NCBI RefSeq assembly: GCF_000717655.1
Contig: NZ_JNZY01000037.1
Span: 1-64,000 of the forward strand
Source of the DNA: Streptomyces katrae
GTDB lineage: Bacteria; Actinomycetota; Actinomycetes; Streptomycetales; Streptomycetaceae
DNA: 64,000 bases
Direction of reading: 5' to 3'
Part shown: in pieces, positions 53,325-61,963 of the stretch
Numbering within the stretch: the stretch's first letter is position 1
How the letters are laid out: each line of letters begins with the position of its first letter
Program-made: the position numbers and the translations under genes
Notes under the pieces: model-generated
Seen by the model: only the letters and a program-made list of their open reading frames with translations
Databases searched by the model: none
What the model was told of the DNA's origin: nothing

Positions 53325-53933
53325 TTGAGTGATCAGCAGCGTTCGGCGGCACCGCGTGGCTACGAGATGCGCAAACGCGCCGAGGATGTGGGCCGGACGC
53401 GGCAGCGCATCATCGAAGCCGCGGTGCATCTGCACGGCACCGCCGGCCCGGCGTCGACGAGCATCGCGGCGATCGCCGAGCGTGCCGGTGTCACTCGGCT
53501 GACGGTGTACCGGCACTTTCCGGATGAGACCGCCCTGTTCGAGGCGTGCTCGGGGCACTGGCTGTCGCGGCAGCAGCTGCCCCGGCCCGAACGGTGGAGT
53601 GCGTTCGAGAGTCCCCTCGAGCGACTCACGGCCGGGCTCGCCGACCTCTACCGCTTCTATCGCGCGGGCGAGCAGATGCTGACGCTGGTCATCCGCGACC
53701 AGCACGCCGTACCCGAGTCGGTCCGCGAGGCTCGAGCGGCGATGAGCCGAAACTACGTCGAGGTGCTGGCCGGTGCCTGGTCTGAGGCCGACGCCCCGGT
53801 CCGGCGGGCGGTGATCGGGCATGCCGCTTCGTTCTCGACGTGGCGCTCTCTGTGCCGGGAGCAAGGGCTCACGGACGACCAGGCAGTCGAGGTCATGGTC
53901 ACGCTGGTGGAAGCGGTCGACGCAAAGGCGTGA
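53325..53933 (+). CDS. TetR-family transcriptional regulator
   Basis: About 202 residues from TTG 53325 (AGGA upstream) or 189 from ATG 53366. HTH: IAAIAERAGVTRLTVYRHFP, preceded by RTRQRIIEAAVHLHG. The C-terminal domain resembles TetR_C-type ligand pockets. Divergent from the cupin gene, separated by about 80 bases with a palindrome. Confidence 0.85.
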   Translation: MSDQQRSAAPRGYEMRKRAEDVGRTRQRIIEAAVHLHGTAGPASTSIAAIAERAGVTRLTVYRHFPDETALFEACSGHWLSRQQLPRPERWSAFESPLERLTAGLADLYRFYRAGEQMLTLVIRDQHAVPESVREARAAMSRNYVEVLAGAWSEADAPVRRAVIGHAASFSTWRSLCREQGLTDDQAVEVMVTLVEAVDAKA

Positions 53934-54127
53934 GGATCTGCTCGCAGGCCGGTGCGTACCGGCGGGCAGGCGTCAGATCGGCCGTTTCCCCGCTGGTGGC
54001 GCTGCCGGACGCGGCCCAAGCGGAATCGTTCGATTCGGAGAATCGCTCATGCCGATCGGTACGGGCGACCCGGATTGTTGGAAGTTGCGGAACCGCCGAT
54101 GTTCCTCAGTCCGGCGCGAGCTGCTTG

Positions 54128-55453
54128 TCACGAGTCCTGGGGCGGACGCTGTCCCGGTGTCCCGGTCGGCTCATTTGCCTCCCCCAGGTAGCTCAGGGCT
54201 TGGCGGAAGTCGGCGAGGGCGGGCTGGAACTCGCTGGTGGCGGTGTGGAAGGTCGATCGGTCGATCAGGATGCCGGCCAGTGTTCGCGTTCCCTCTGCCG
54301 GGTCGTGCTGAGACAGTCGGCGGGCCAGGCTCACACCGTCGTCGAACAGGGAGCGCACTTGCTCCGCGGACAGGTGGGTGCGGTTCTGCCAGTAGACGGC
54401 GGAGCGGATGGTGAGGACGCGATGCAGGCGGACCAGTTCGGCCAGGTGCCGGTCCGGGTCTTCGGCGGCTCGCGGAGCGAGGGTGTCCACCTCTTCGCGG
54501 AGGGTATGACGGCTGTCGAAGTAGCGCTGCTTGACATCGGGCGACCACTGGATGGGCGCAGCCCCCGAGGGCGGACGCGGCCCGTCGGACGCAGGCCGAT
54601 CGCTTTCGGCGCCGGAGAAGGTCAGCAGGACCGCCCAGAACGACGCCTGGTAGCCACCCCAGGAATTTCGCTCACCGGTATCGGCCAACTCCGTCAGCAA
54701 GGTGAGTGCCTCTTGCCGCACGAGGGCCGCCTGCCGGCCTCGGCCGTGGGTGTCGAGCATCCGTGCGTACCCGATGAGCGAGTAGAGATGGCAGGCTATC
54801 GAGTCGCCGCCGTTCGCGGCTTCGGCCGCTTCCATGTTGACGAGTGTCTCGAAAGCGGCGAGTGCTTCGTCGGAGCGGCCGGCGTCATGGAGGGCGGCGA
54901 TCCACTCCAGGAGTGACCAGGCGAGAGCCCCGCTGCGGGGCCCGCCGGGCAGGATCGCTGCAACCAACTCGGTCAGGACATCGGCAGCTTCGGCATACCG
55001 GCCTTCCTCGGAGAGTCCGGCAGCCCACTCATGCAGCCCATTGACCACGGGGACTCCGGACAGTTCGGCCTGTGCACGGCTGATGGCGATCATCTCGGCG
55101 CGCATGGCGAGTCCGTCGGCGCGTCGGCCCACGGTGTACAGCTCTCTCTGGCACGTGTTGAGGGCCTGGTACAGAGCGCCCGCGCGGGCTGGTTCGGCCG
55201 GATCGATGGACCGCGCCGCGGCCACCGCTTCCTCGCACAGAGCCAGAGAGGATGCATGCCTTTTGCCGGAGCCAGTGTCGTAGCTCAGACGTTGCAGGGC
55301 CCTGGCCAAGAGCGGTAGGTACGAGGCGGGGCTGACCTGGGCGAGCACGCGATAGGCGTCGACTTCCTCGCGCGGCGTGCGGCGTCCCGAGGCGAGCAGC
55401 ACATTCCGCGCTCGCACAATGTCGTCCTGATCGACTTTCCCCGAGTGATTCAT
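54128..55453 (-). CDS. TPR-repeat protein
   Basis: 441 residues built of paired helices of TPR character (LALCEEAVAAARSIDPAEPA, RAGALYQALNTCQRELYTVG, RYAEAADVLTELVAAILPGG, RSDEALAAFETLVNMEA). It ends with FQPALADFRQALSYLGEANE. No HTH or enzyme domain. Such Streptomyces TPR proteins often act as scaffolds or sensory partners. No partner gene is evident here. Confidence 0.78.
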   Translation of the reverse strand: MNHSGKVDQDDIVRARNVLLASGRRTPREEVDAYRVLAQVSPASYLPLLARALQRLSYDTGSGKRHASSLALCEEAVAAARSIDPAEPARAGALYQALNTCQRELYTVGRRADGLAMRAEMIAISRAQAELSGVPVVNGLHEWAAGLSEEGRYAEAADVLTELVAAILPGGPRSGALAWSLLEWIAALHDAGRSDEALAAFETLVNMEAAEAANGGDSIACHLYSLIGYARMLDTHGRGRQAALVRQEALTLLTELADTGERNSWGGYQASFWAVLLTFSGAESDRPASDGPRPPSGAAPIQWSPDVKQRYFDSRHTLREEVDTLAPRAAEDPDRHLAELVRLHRVLTIRSAVYWQNRTHLSAEQVRSLFDDGVSLARRLSQHDPAEGTRTLAGILIDRSTFHTATSEFQPALADFRQALSYLGEANEPTGTPGQRPPQDS

Positions 55454-55906
55454 AACGGAGATTGTGGGTGCCCCGGAGAGGGCCGAACAAGGCTGGTCCG
55501 CTGTGCTGTTCCTCCTACGAAAACATGCGCTGACCTGTCATGATGGGTGTGACATCACTTTCCCTTGAGGCGTATCGCCAAGCCCGGCCATCAAGTGCGT
55601 GCGGGGTGTCCTGCGTGCCACCGCTGCGCGTGGCCCGCCCGAGTGTTGCCCGCCTCCTGGGACCAGAGCGTGACGCTGTTGATGTGGAACTGGCGGGAGC
55701 GGCGCGAGGCGCTGAGCCGGGGCCGGTGGCGTCGAAGTGATCTTGAGCTGTGGATCATGGTGTGGTGATACGGCGCCACTGACTGTCCGGTGTCGAGTGG
55801 GGAATTGCTTCCCAGCCGGTGCGCGGGTGCGCCTGCCTGCCGACGAGGTATCGAGTCAGGCAGACGTCGCGGCCCGTCGTGGGCTGGTCGCATCCGCCTG
55901 CCGTTA
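55454..55906. other. Intergenic region without recognised gene
   Basis: About 450 bases. Short open frames exist on both strands but none has a recognised motif or ribosome site. Confidence 0.4.
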
Positions 55907-56970
55907 TCAGGAGGCCAGGCGCTCTGTGGCGCGATGCCGTAGATCTCGTCGTCCGTCGCGCCCGGACCGACGTTCGTCAGTACCCGGCCGGCTTCGCCGA
56001 ACCGGCTGTCCAGCTGCCCGTCCGCAGGTACGGGCCAGCGCCAGGCCGAAGGGGCCGCCCGCCTCGGCCGATCCGCCGACCGTGAGCCGCCCCTTGCCGT
56101 CGATCGCGACGGCCCCGGCAAGGCCCAGCCCATCGTCCGCCGCCACCGGCGTCACCACGAGGCCGTCCGAGCCGAAGCCCTGATCAGGCCGGCCGTCCTG
56201 CCGGGAGCGAGCCACGGCAAAACTGGTCCCGCCCCGTCCCGTCCCGCCCCGCCCGGTCCCGAGTTCGGCTGATCCCACGGCCACGATGCGCCCGCGCTCG
56301 TCCAGTGTCATGTTCTTGAACTGGTCCCGCCCGCCCGCGGCATCGCGCACGACAAGCCCGTCGTACCGAAGCCCCGGTCCGGACGCCCGTCGGGAAGGTA
56401 GCGGGCCAGCGCCAAGCCCCGGCCTTCGGTTCCCGGCCCGGTGCCGGTGAAGCCGGCGGCGACGATCCGGCCCTCGCGCTGGAACTGCACTGCCTGCGCC
56501 GCGTCGTCCCCCGTGCCCGGCGCCACCGGGGTGAATACCTTGCCGCGGATGCCGAAGCTCCGGTCCAGCCTGCCGGCGGATAGATAGCGGCCGAGCGCGA
56601 AGTCTCCGCACCGCCCGTCGCGGGTGTCAGGACCGTGCCGTTTTTTCTGCCGAAGGTGCAGTCCACCGCGCCGTCGGGGTGAAGCGCTGCACCCGCCACT
56701 GCACACCACCCGCCCCGCCGAGTTCGGACGAGCCGGACACCACGATCCGCCGCCGGCGGTCGATGACCAGGCCGTTCTCGATGTCGCTCCCGGCGTCCGG
56801 AGCAGTCGTGGCGGCGCGGCGCGCGGGGTCCAGCGCTCCGCCACCCGTCGCGGAGGCCACACCTGCCGTCTCCCGGTCGTTCGCCCGAAGGCGGCCTGCC
56901 GTAACCGGTGGCACGGCACGTGCCGGGCCCTGGGGAGGGGTCCTCCGAGCCTCCCCAGGGAGTGCACACC
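55907..56970 (-). pseudogene. Delta-60 repeat protein, multiply frameshifted
   Basis: Repeats of the delta-60 type appear in different minus-strand frames: LDRSFGIRGKVFTPVA with GRIVAAGFTGTGPGTEGRGL, then ALARYLPDGRPDRGFGTTGL, VVRDAAGGRDQFKNMTLDER with GRIVAVGSAELGTG, and DGRPDQGFGSDGLVVTPVAA. An earlier piece (IENGLVIDRRRRIVVSGSSE) is in yet another frame. At least three shifts are needed. It was probably a secreted beta-propeller-like protein. Confidence 0.75.
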
Positions 56971-56979
56971 GTCCCTGGC

Positions 56980-57489
56980 CTACGCGGGTGAGGTGATCGG
57001 CCAGGTGTACTCGAGTTCAGGCAGCTCAAAGCCCTGTTCGAACTGGCAGACCCGCTCATCGGTGCGAAGGGCGCCATGCCGCTCGTAGAAGGCGATGGCG
57101 CGGGTGTTGGCGCGCAGCACTTCGAGGTAGACCGGCCTGCCCAGGTGCTCCTCGGCTGCCCAGGCCAGGGCGTGCGCCAAGAGCCGGCCGCCGATCCCGA
57201 ACCCGGTGCGGCCTGATCTCGCGTGCAGGTTGTCCAACAAGACCCGGCCATCAGGCTGAGGCATCAAATAGGCGAAACCATCAGTTTCAGACGCCCTCTC
57301 CGCCACGAACAGAGCCGCCCCCGCGAGCGGCTCGTCCAATCTTCCGCGCCACAGCTCCAGACGATCTTCCAGGAGCGGTCCTCCCAGGAAACTGGTGGGC
57401 ATGATTCCCGCATAAGCCGTACGCCAGCTCTCGGCGTGCAGCGTCGCAACCGCGATGGCATCGCCCTTGTGGCCCCTTCTGATCTCCAT
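56980..57489 (-). CDS. GNAT-family N-acetyltransferase
   Basis: 169 residues from ATG 57489. ESWRTAYAGIMPTSFL is the start typical of one GNAT branch. The acetyl-CoA site is RTGFGIGGRLLAHALAWAAE, followed by VYLEVLRANTRAIAFYERHG. Complete. Substrate unknown. It directly abuts the delta-60 remnant on the same strand. Confidence 0.88.
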   Translation of the reverse strand: MEIRRGHKGDAIAVATLHAESWRTAYAGIMPTSFLGGPLLEDRLELWRGRLDEPLAGAALFVAERASETDGFAYLMPQPDGRVLLDNLHARSGRTGFGIGGRLLAHALAWAAEEHLGRPVYLEVLRANTRAIAFYERHGALRTDERVCQFEQGFELPELEYTWPITSPA

Positions 57490-57627
57490 GTGCCCAGCCT
57501 CGCCCATGACCAAGATCGAGGCTGCATCAGGGCAGGTGAAACGGTCAACAGCAACGTTTGGAGACGGGCCCTCGGCTTGTTCTTCACCTTCTGGCGCCCC
57601 TGAAGCGATGCGGGCAGGGTGGGCGGC

Positions 57628-57840
57628 ATGACAGACAGTTCCGGTTCTGTTCCTGCCGACGTGTATGACCGCCGGGCGATAGAGCACATCCTCGGTCGTC
57701 CCTTGAGCCATAGATGGCCGACGGGTGCGTTGGCACCGGGCAGCCGGGTCACTGTCGTTCGCGCTCCGGACTGGGATGGTCCCCAGAGGCCGAAGCGTAG
57801 GGATACCGCGCCTCATGTTCCGCTCGCTACGAGTGTCTGA
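57628..57840 (+). pseudogene. Truncated conserved protein, cut by an IS701-type element
   Basis: The first 50 residues (DVYDRRAIEHILGRPLSHRW, GALAPGSRVTVVRAPDWDGP) look like the start of a conserved Streptomyces protein. The sequence then changes abruptly at about 57785 into the N-terminal coding sequence of a transposase. The reading frame ends at 57840 after non-conserved text. Confidence 0.6.
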
Positions 57841-57992
57841 CCGCCCGGCGCGATGAGTTGTTCGAGCTGGCGGACGCGGTGCTGTGTGCGGACGGTGCGG
57901 TGAAGTCCCCGGTGGACCTGCCGCTGCTGCCCGAGCACCGTCGTGGGGCACGGAGCGATGTATGGCGGCCTGAACCGCGGCCGGGCCTGATG
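57815..57992 (+). mobile_element. IS701-family transposase N-terminal remnant
   Basis: One frame reads YECLTARRDELFELADAVLC and VDLPLLPEHRRG; a one-base shift then gives GHGAMYGGLNRGRA followed by a stop. This resembles the N-terminal end of IS701-type transposases of Streptomyces. The DDE catalytic part is absent, so the element is dead. Confidence 0.72.
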
Positions 57993-58171
57993 TCGTACAG
58001 CCGCTCGGCCAGCGGTCGCACCGACTGGGTGATGTCGTGCGCGAACACTGCCACACCAACCGGCACCGGGCACCGCTCGGTCCGCCGCGGCTCCTCGCGG
58101 TGCTGCCTTCGCCCTCCGTCTGCGGACGGTCTCGTACAGGGCCCACCGCGTCCCGACGCGGTGAGTGGTGC

Positions 58172-58330
58172 TTAGACGATGGCCTGGAGCCTGTCCGGAT
58201 TGGCCACGTTGTGGATGGCGGGGATGCGGCCGGCGGCGTCGAAATCGAAGGTGCCGGTGGCGATCACCCGGCTCGACGCCCTGGTAGGTGACCGTTGCCG
58301 ATGGCCGCGAACCAGGCAGCCACCGTGGAT
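58172..58330 (-). pseudogene. C-terminal remnant of an ECF41/SigJ-type sigma factor
   Basis: On the minus strand the frame ends VIATGTFDFDAAGRIPAIHN and VANPDRLQAI before a stop. This is the end of the SnoaL-like domain that closes SigJ/ECF41 sigma factors. The sigma domains are not found upstream, where an out-of-frame AWFAAIGNGH piece suggests further decay. Confidence 0.7.
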
Positions 58331-58539
58331 GGCCCACGAGCGGTCCCCGGCCGGCCCGGTGCGGCGGGAAGCCGTGGGGAGCGGCTTGGTACCGAGGCCG
58401 CAGGTGGGATGCGTCAGGGCAACTCGGGTGAACCTCCGACCGTGCCACCGCAAGGTCCCGCTCTCGGGCAAGGCGTACTCCTACGCTCCGGATGGGTGTC
58501 TGCCGACCGGCATCCACAACACGGAAGAATGGAATCCCC

Positions 58540-59049
58540 ATGCGTCTTCGTACCGCAGCCGTCGCCCTCGCCGGAGCCCTCGCGCTCACTCTCCCCGCGG
58601 GCGCCCAGGCGTTCGCCGACGACGGCCAGTCCTTCAACTATGTCTTCCTCAAGGACGGAGAGAGCCAGCTTGCGCAGATCAGTGACTTGACCGAGGGCAA
58701 GTGCCACGAGCTGGCGGTCACCGACGGTGCCGTCGAGGAGGTTGCCAACGACTCCGACATGGTCGCCCTGCTCTTCGACAACGCCACGTGCAGCGGTGAG
58801 CCGGTCGTAGCCGCCGGCCCGGGTGAGAAGGTCGGCGACATCAAGGCTGTCGCCGTGGCCTTCGAGCCCGCCGAGCGCGCTGAGCACTCCGAGCCCGCTG
58901 AGCACTCCGAGCCCGCTGAGCACTCCGAGCCCGCTGAGCACGCCGAGCCCGCCGAGCACCCCGAGCACTCCGACGGGGCAGTCCGGCCCGGAGGCGACGA
59001 GGACGAGGACGAAGACCTCTTCAAGAGGATCTTCTCCGCCAGGGGCTGA
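58540..59049 (+). CDS. Secreted small protein with EHSEPA repeats and acidic tail
   Basis: 169 residues. A signal peptide ends near AQAFADD. The folded part (residues 28-108) has two cysteines (GKCHEL and NATCSG) likely to pair. Then four to five copies of a 6-residue unit EHSEPA, and an acidic stretch GGDEDEDEDLF before a basic end (KRIFSARG). Family unknown to me. The beta-rich domain VTDGAVEEVANDSDMVALLF is reminiscent of small secreted Streptomyces proteins. Codon usage is native. Confidence 0.75.
   Translation: MRLRTAAVALAGALALTLPAGAQAFADDGQSFNYVFLKDGESQLAQISDLTEGKCHELAVTDGAVEEVANDSDMVALLFDNATCSGEPVVAAGPGEKVGDIKAVAVAFEPAERAEHSEPAEHSEPAEHSEPAEHAEPAEHPEHSDGAVRPGGDEDEDEDLFKRIFSARG
58872..58962 (+). 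repeat. 18-base tandem repeat (GAGCACTCCGAGCCCGCT) in a coding region
   Basis: Four to five copies, some with single changes, encode EHSEPA units in the secreted protein. The array length is likely to vary among strains. Confidence 0.8.
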
Positions 59050-59764
59050 CGCCGCCCGCAGCGCCGGCCCGGAACCCACGGGGTTCCGGGCCGGACGTGC
59101 AACGAGCGCTGTGACAGTACGCCGAGTACGCCGAGTACGCCGAGTACGCCGAGTACGCCGAGTACGCCGAGTACGCCGAGCGCGTCGCCTCGGCAGTCTC
59201 TCGCCCGTGTCGAATCCGCTGCGAGGACTGCCGTGTCGGTCCAGTGGGCCGGGCTGGGGTCCGCGGCCACGCGGAAGAGCCCGTCGCGGAGCCCGTGCCC
59301 CATCGGCCCCGGTGGGCAGGCGGGTGCCGGACCAGGCGCAGTGCGCCAGGGTGTCGCTCCGGGGAACCCGGATGGCGGGGTGGCTCTGGCGCGCGGTGAC
59401 GGGGCGAACCGGCGCCTCGGGACGGCGACGTCCACGGTCAGGAAGCCGCCGAGACGACGGAGACACCGAAGTGTTCGGCTTCAATGACCTGGCCGGGGCT
59501 TCGACGAAGGGGGCGAACCGGGCGTTGGCCTCCGGCGCTGGCGCGATACGGACCGGGTCGACGGCGCCCTCGCATAACGGCCCCTGGCCCTGCATCCCCC
59601 GGGCGACGGCGGCTGGTGGCTCGCAGTGGCGCACGTCCGCCAGAGTGTCACGCACCAGGGGACCGAAAGAGATCCTCAGCGCCTTGGTGGTCGGCTCCGT
59701 ACATCCTTCGGGGGTTGACTGTGGAGCCTGCGTTGTGTCTGGTGCGGGGGCAGTGCCCAGTCGT
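59050..59764. other. Intergenic region with 9-base tandem repeats
   Basis: About 715 bases. Apart from the repeats at 59116-59178 I see no credible gene. Long frames on both strands are Arg/Pro-rich and lack motifs. Confidence 0.5.
59116..59178. repeat. Seven perfect copies of the 9-base unit AGTACGCCG
   Basis: The units run head to tail without mismatches and then decay into CGAGCGCG. Read as protein the array would give EYA or VRR/LGV repeats, but no gene with a start covers it. It is a slippage-prone minisatellite. Confidence 0.9.
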
Positions 59765-60094
59765 TCAGGCTTCCTTGTCAGCGCACCTGGTCGCTCTTCG
59801 GTCCGGTGCCTTTGATCCCGGTCGGAGTCCCTCCGGGGCGAACGAGTGGTGGAAGGTGAAGGCGTGCGGCGCGGAGCCGTGGGCGTGGAGGTGTTCCAGC
59901 CTGCAGACCCGTCCTGCCAGGGGTATCACGCCGCCGGAGACCCACCACCTCACGCAATTCGGGTGCCCTGTCCGCTCGAACCAGTCGTAACGCCTGCTCA
60001 GCGCCTCACGGTCCAGACCGGTGTAGAGGGCGTCGAAGGCGGGGCGCAGGTCGGTCCAGAGTGAGAGTGCCGCGGCCAAGGCGGTGGTTTCCAC
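59765..60094 (-). pseudogene. DUF3291-like fragment
   Basis: The frame reads ALSLWTDLRPAFDALYTGLD, REALSRRYDWFERTGHP, then WWVSGG and CRLEHLHAHGSAPHAFTFHH. This fits the C-terminal part of DUF3291 proteins (SLW.DL..., RR..WF, WWV, RL..L...G....AFTF). The N-terminal third is missing; the frame extends upstream only to about residue HEGAWGEFAVPTW before losing sense. It is a probable remnant. Confidence 0.6.
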
Positions 60095-60159
60095 CGTACG
60101 GCCCTTGCCGCACCAGGTCGGTACGGCGAACTCTCCCCATGCACCCTCATGCCGTCGCG

Positions 60160-60386
60160 GGTGGCTCAGCCTGAAGGACCTGGATCTTCATCGTCGGCCC
60201 CGGCTGCCGGCTGAAGGCTGCCTGGTGCTGGACCTCTACGCCCGCACCTGGCAGGGCGAACAACTCGGCGATGAGGAATGCGTGATCAGCGCGGACGAGG
60301 AGACCTCCATCCGGGCCGCGTACCGCTGCCAGCCCACCCTCGCCCCCGGCAAGGTCAGGGATTCTCGAGTCATTCTCCGGTGGTAG
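60160..60386 (+). mobile_element. IS630-family transposase fragment
   Basis: The frame reads GCLVLDLYARTWQGEQLGDE and CVISADEETSIRAAYRCQPT, then LAPGK before a stop at 60386. This matches the region around the first catalytic Asp of IS630 transposases (DLY...W.G..L...E.V.SADEK.SIQA). Only about 65 residues remain. Confidence 0.75.
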
Positions 60387-60565
60387 TGCAGCGTGGCTCT
60401 TCGTGGGAGGCGCACAGTTCCTGAGAAGCCCCGTGAACCGCAACCCGCTTCACGTACCCCCCACCAGCCCCCGGTGACCGCACCAGGCCCTCGCCGGGCA
60501 CCTGACCACCCGCACATGCTGCCCCAACGGGTCAAAGGACAGCCCGCCTTACGGAGACGGACCGT

Positions 60566-61855
60566 ATGAACACCCATCAGACCACCTCACTCCTCCTCGG
60601 CCTCGCCGCCATCGTGATCCTGGCACGCGTACTCGGCGCGCTGGCCCGGCGGCTCGGACAGCCGGCGGTGATCGGTGAGGTCCTCGCCGGCATAGCGCTG
60701 GGACCGACCCTGTTCCACGGCGCCATCTCCGACGCCCTGTTCCCCGTGTCCATCCGGCCACTGCTCAGCGCGCTGGCCGCGGTCGGAGTCGCGGTCTTCA
60801 TGTTCATCGTCGGCCTCGAGTGGGACGCCAAGCTGATACGCGGCAGCGGCAGCCTTGCCGTCGGCATCTCGTTCAGCTCCATCGTGGTGCCCTTCGGCCT
60901 CGGCACGGTCTTGGCGCTCTACTTGATGAACGACTACGGCACCGACAACCAGACGGCGTTCATGCTGTTCATGGGCATCGCCATGTCGATCACCGCGTTC
61001 CCGGTACTGGCCCGCATCCTCACCGACCGGAACATGACACGGACCCCGCTCGGCGTGGTGGCGCTGGCCTGCGCTTCCATCGACGACGTCCTGGCATGGT
61101 CGGTCCTCGCCGCCGTGGTAGCCATCAGCGGCTCCGCAGACGGCGACCAGTGGCGCATCCTGCTCGCGATCCCCTACCTGCTCGGCATGCTCTTCGTCCT
61201 GCGCCCTCTGCTGCAGCGCTACGCCGCCCGCCGGCCCGCGGTCCGGCTCACCCCGACCGTGTTCGGGTGCATCATCGCGGGCCTGCTGCTGTCCGCCGCT
61301 GCCACCGAGTGGGTGGGTCTGCACTACATCTTCGGCGCGTTCCTCTTCGGCGTGATCCTCCCGCGCACCGGCACCGAGCAGCTCCGCGAGAAGGTGGAAG
61401 AGCGCCTGGGGGAGATGAACGGCACGCTGCTGCTGCCAGTGTTCTTCCTCGTCGCCGGCCTCAAGGTCGATCTGTCGGGGCTCAACATGGACGGGCTGGG
61501 AGCCCTGGCGCTGATCCTCCTGGTGGCCGTCGGCGGCAAGTTCATCGGCGCGTTCACGGCCGCCCGGCTGAACCGGATGCCGGTGCGGCAGTCAGCTGCC
61601 CTTGCCACGCTGATGAACACCCGGGGCCTGACCGAGCTCATCGTCCTGAACGTGGGTCTGCAGCTGGGCTTCCTCGACAAGGGACTCTACTCGCTCATGG
61701 TCGTCATGGCCGTGGTCACGACCGCGATGGCCGGTCCGCTGCTGAGCTGGCTCCTCGGCAGGCCGTCGCGCAACAACCTGCCCGAGACGCCCCAGGAATC
61801 GGAGGCGTCCGGGCACACCGCAGAGGCGGTCCGCACGAGCGTCAAGACGAGTTAG
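60566..61855 (+). CDS. CPA2-family cation/proton antiporter (Kef/NapA-like)
   Basis: 429 residues with 12-13 helices. LGQPAVIGEVLAGIALGPTL is the discontinuous helix of CPA2 antiporters. The ion-binding Asp pair is in ACASIDDVLAWSVL, near residue 174. MNTRGLTELIVLNVGLQLG is another signature. No C-terminal RCK domain, so it is not directly NAD- or c-di-AMP-gated. It exchanges K+ or Na+ for H+. GGAGACGG precedes the ATG. Confidence 0.92.
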   Translation: MNTHQTTSLLLGLAAIVILARVLGALARRLGQPAVIGEVLAGIALGPTLFHGAISDALFPVSIRPLLSALAAVGVAVFMFIVGLEWDAKLIRGSGSLAVGISFSSIVVPFGLGTVLALYLMNDYGTDNQTAFMLFMGIAMSITAFPVLARILTDRNMTRTPLGVVALACASIDDVLAWSVLAAVVAISGSADGDQWRILLAIPYLLGMLFVLRPLLQRYAARRPAVRLTPTVFGCIIAGLLLSAAATEWVGLHYIFGAFLFGVILPRTGTEQLREKVEERLGEMNGTLLLPVFFLVAGLKVDLSGLNMDGLGALALILLVAVGGKFIGAFTAARLNRMPVRQSAALATLMNTRGLTELIVLNVGLQLGFLDKGLYSLMVVMAVVTTAMAGPLLSWLLGRPSRNNLPETPQESEASGHTAEAVRTSVKTS

Positions 61856-61909
61856 ACAGGAGAGGGACCCGACGGTACTCGGTCCCCGCGGCAGGAGTCG
61901 CTGACCTGC

Positions 61910-61959
61910 GCAGCAGTGCGGGCCGCCCCCCCTCGCCGGGTGGCGGCCCGCACTGCTGC
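61910..61959. terminator. 18-bp perfect hairpin between convergent genes
   Basis: Arms 61910-61927 and 61942-61959 (GCAGCAGTGCGGGCCGCC and complement) with a 14-base loop. It lies between the antiporter (plus) and PLD-like gene (minus), so it probably terminates both. Confidence 0.85.
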
Positions 61960-61963
61960 ACTG

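Noticed and set aside
55540..55768. Short plus-strand frames with Cys-rich start (AGCPACHRC)
   Set aside because: Considered as WhiB-like or zinc protein, but the cysteine spacing and remainder do not fit and no ribosome site is present.
57827..58066. Minus-strand frame MPVGVAVFAHDITQSVRPL
   Set aside because: It lies opposite the IS701-type remnant and is the complement of recognisable transposase sequence.
59116..59178. 9-base repeats as a CRISPR array or origin iterons
   Set aside because: Units are head to tail with no spacers, no cas or rep gene adjoins, and the unit is GC-rich.
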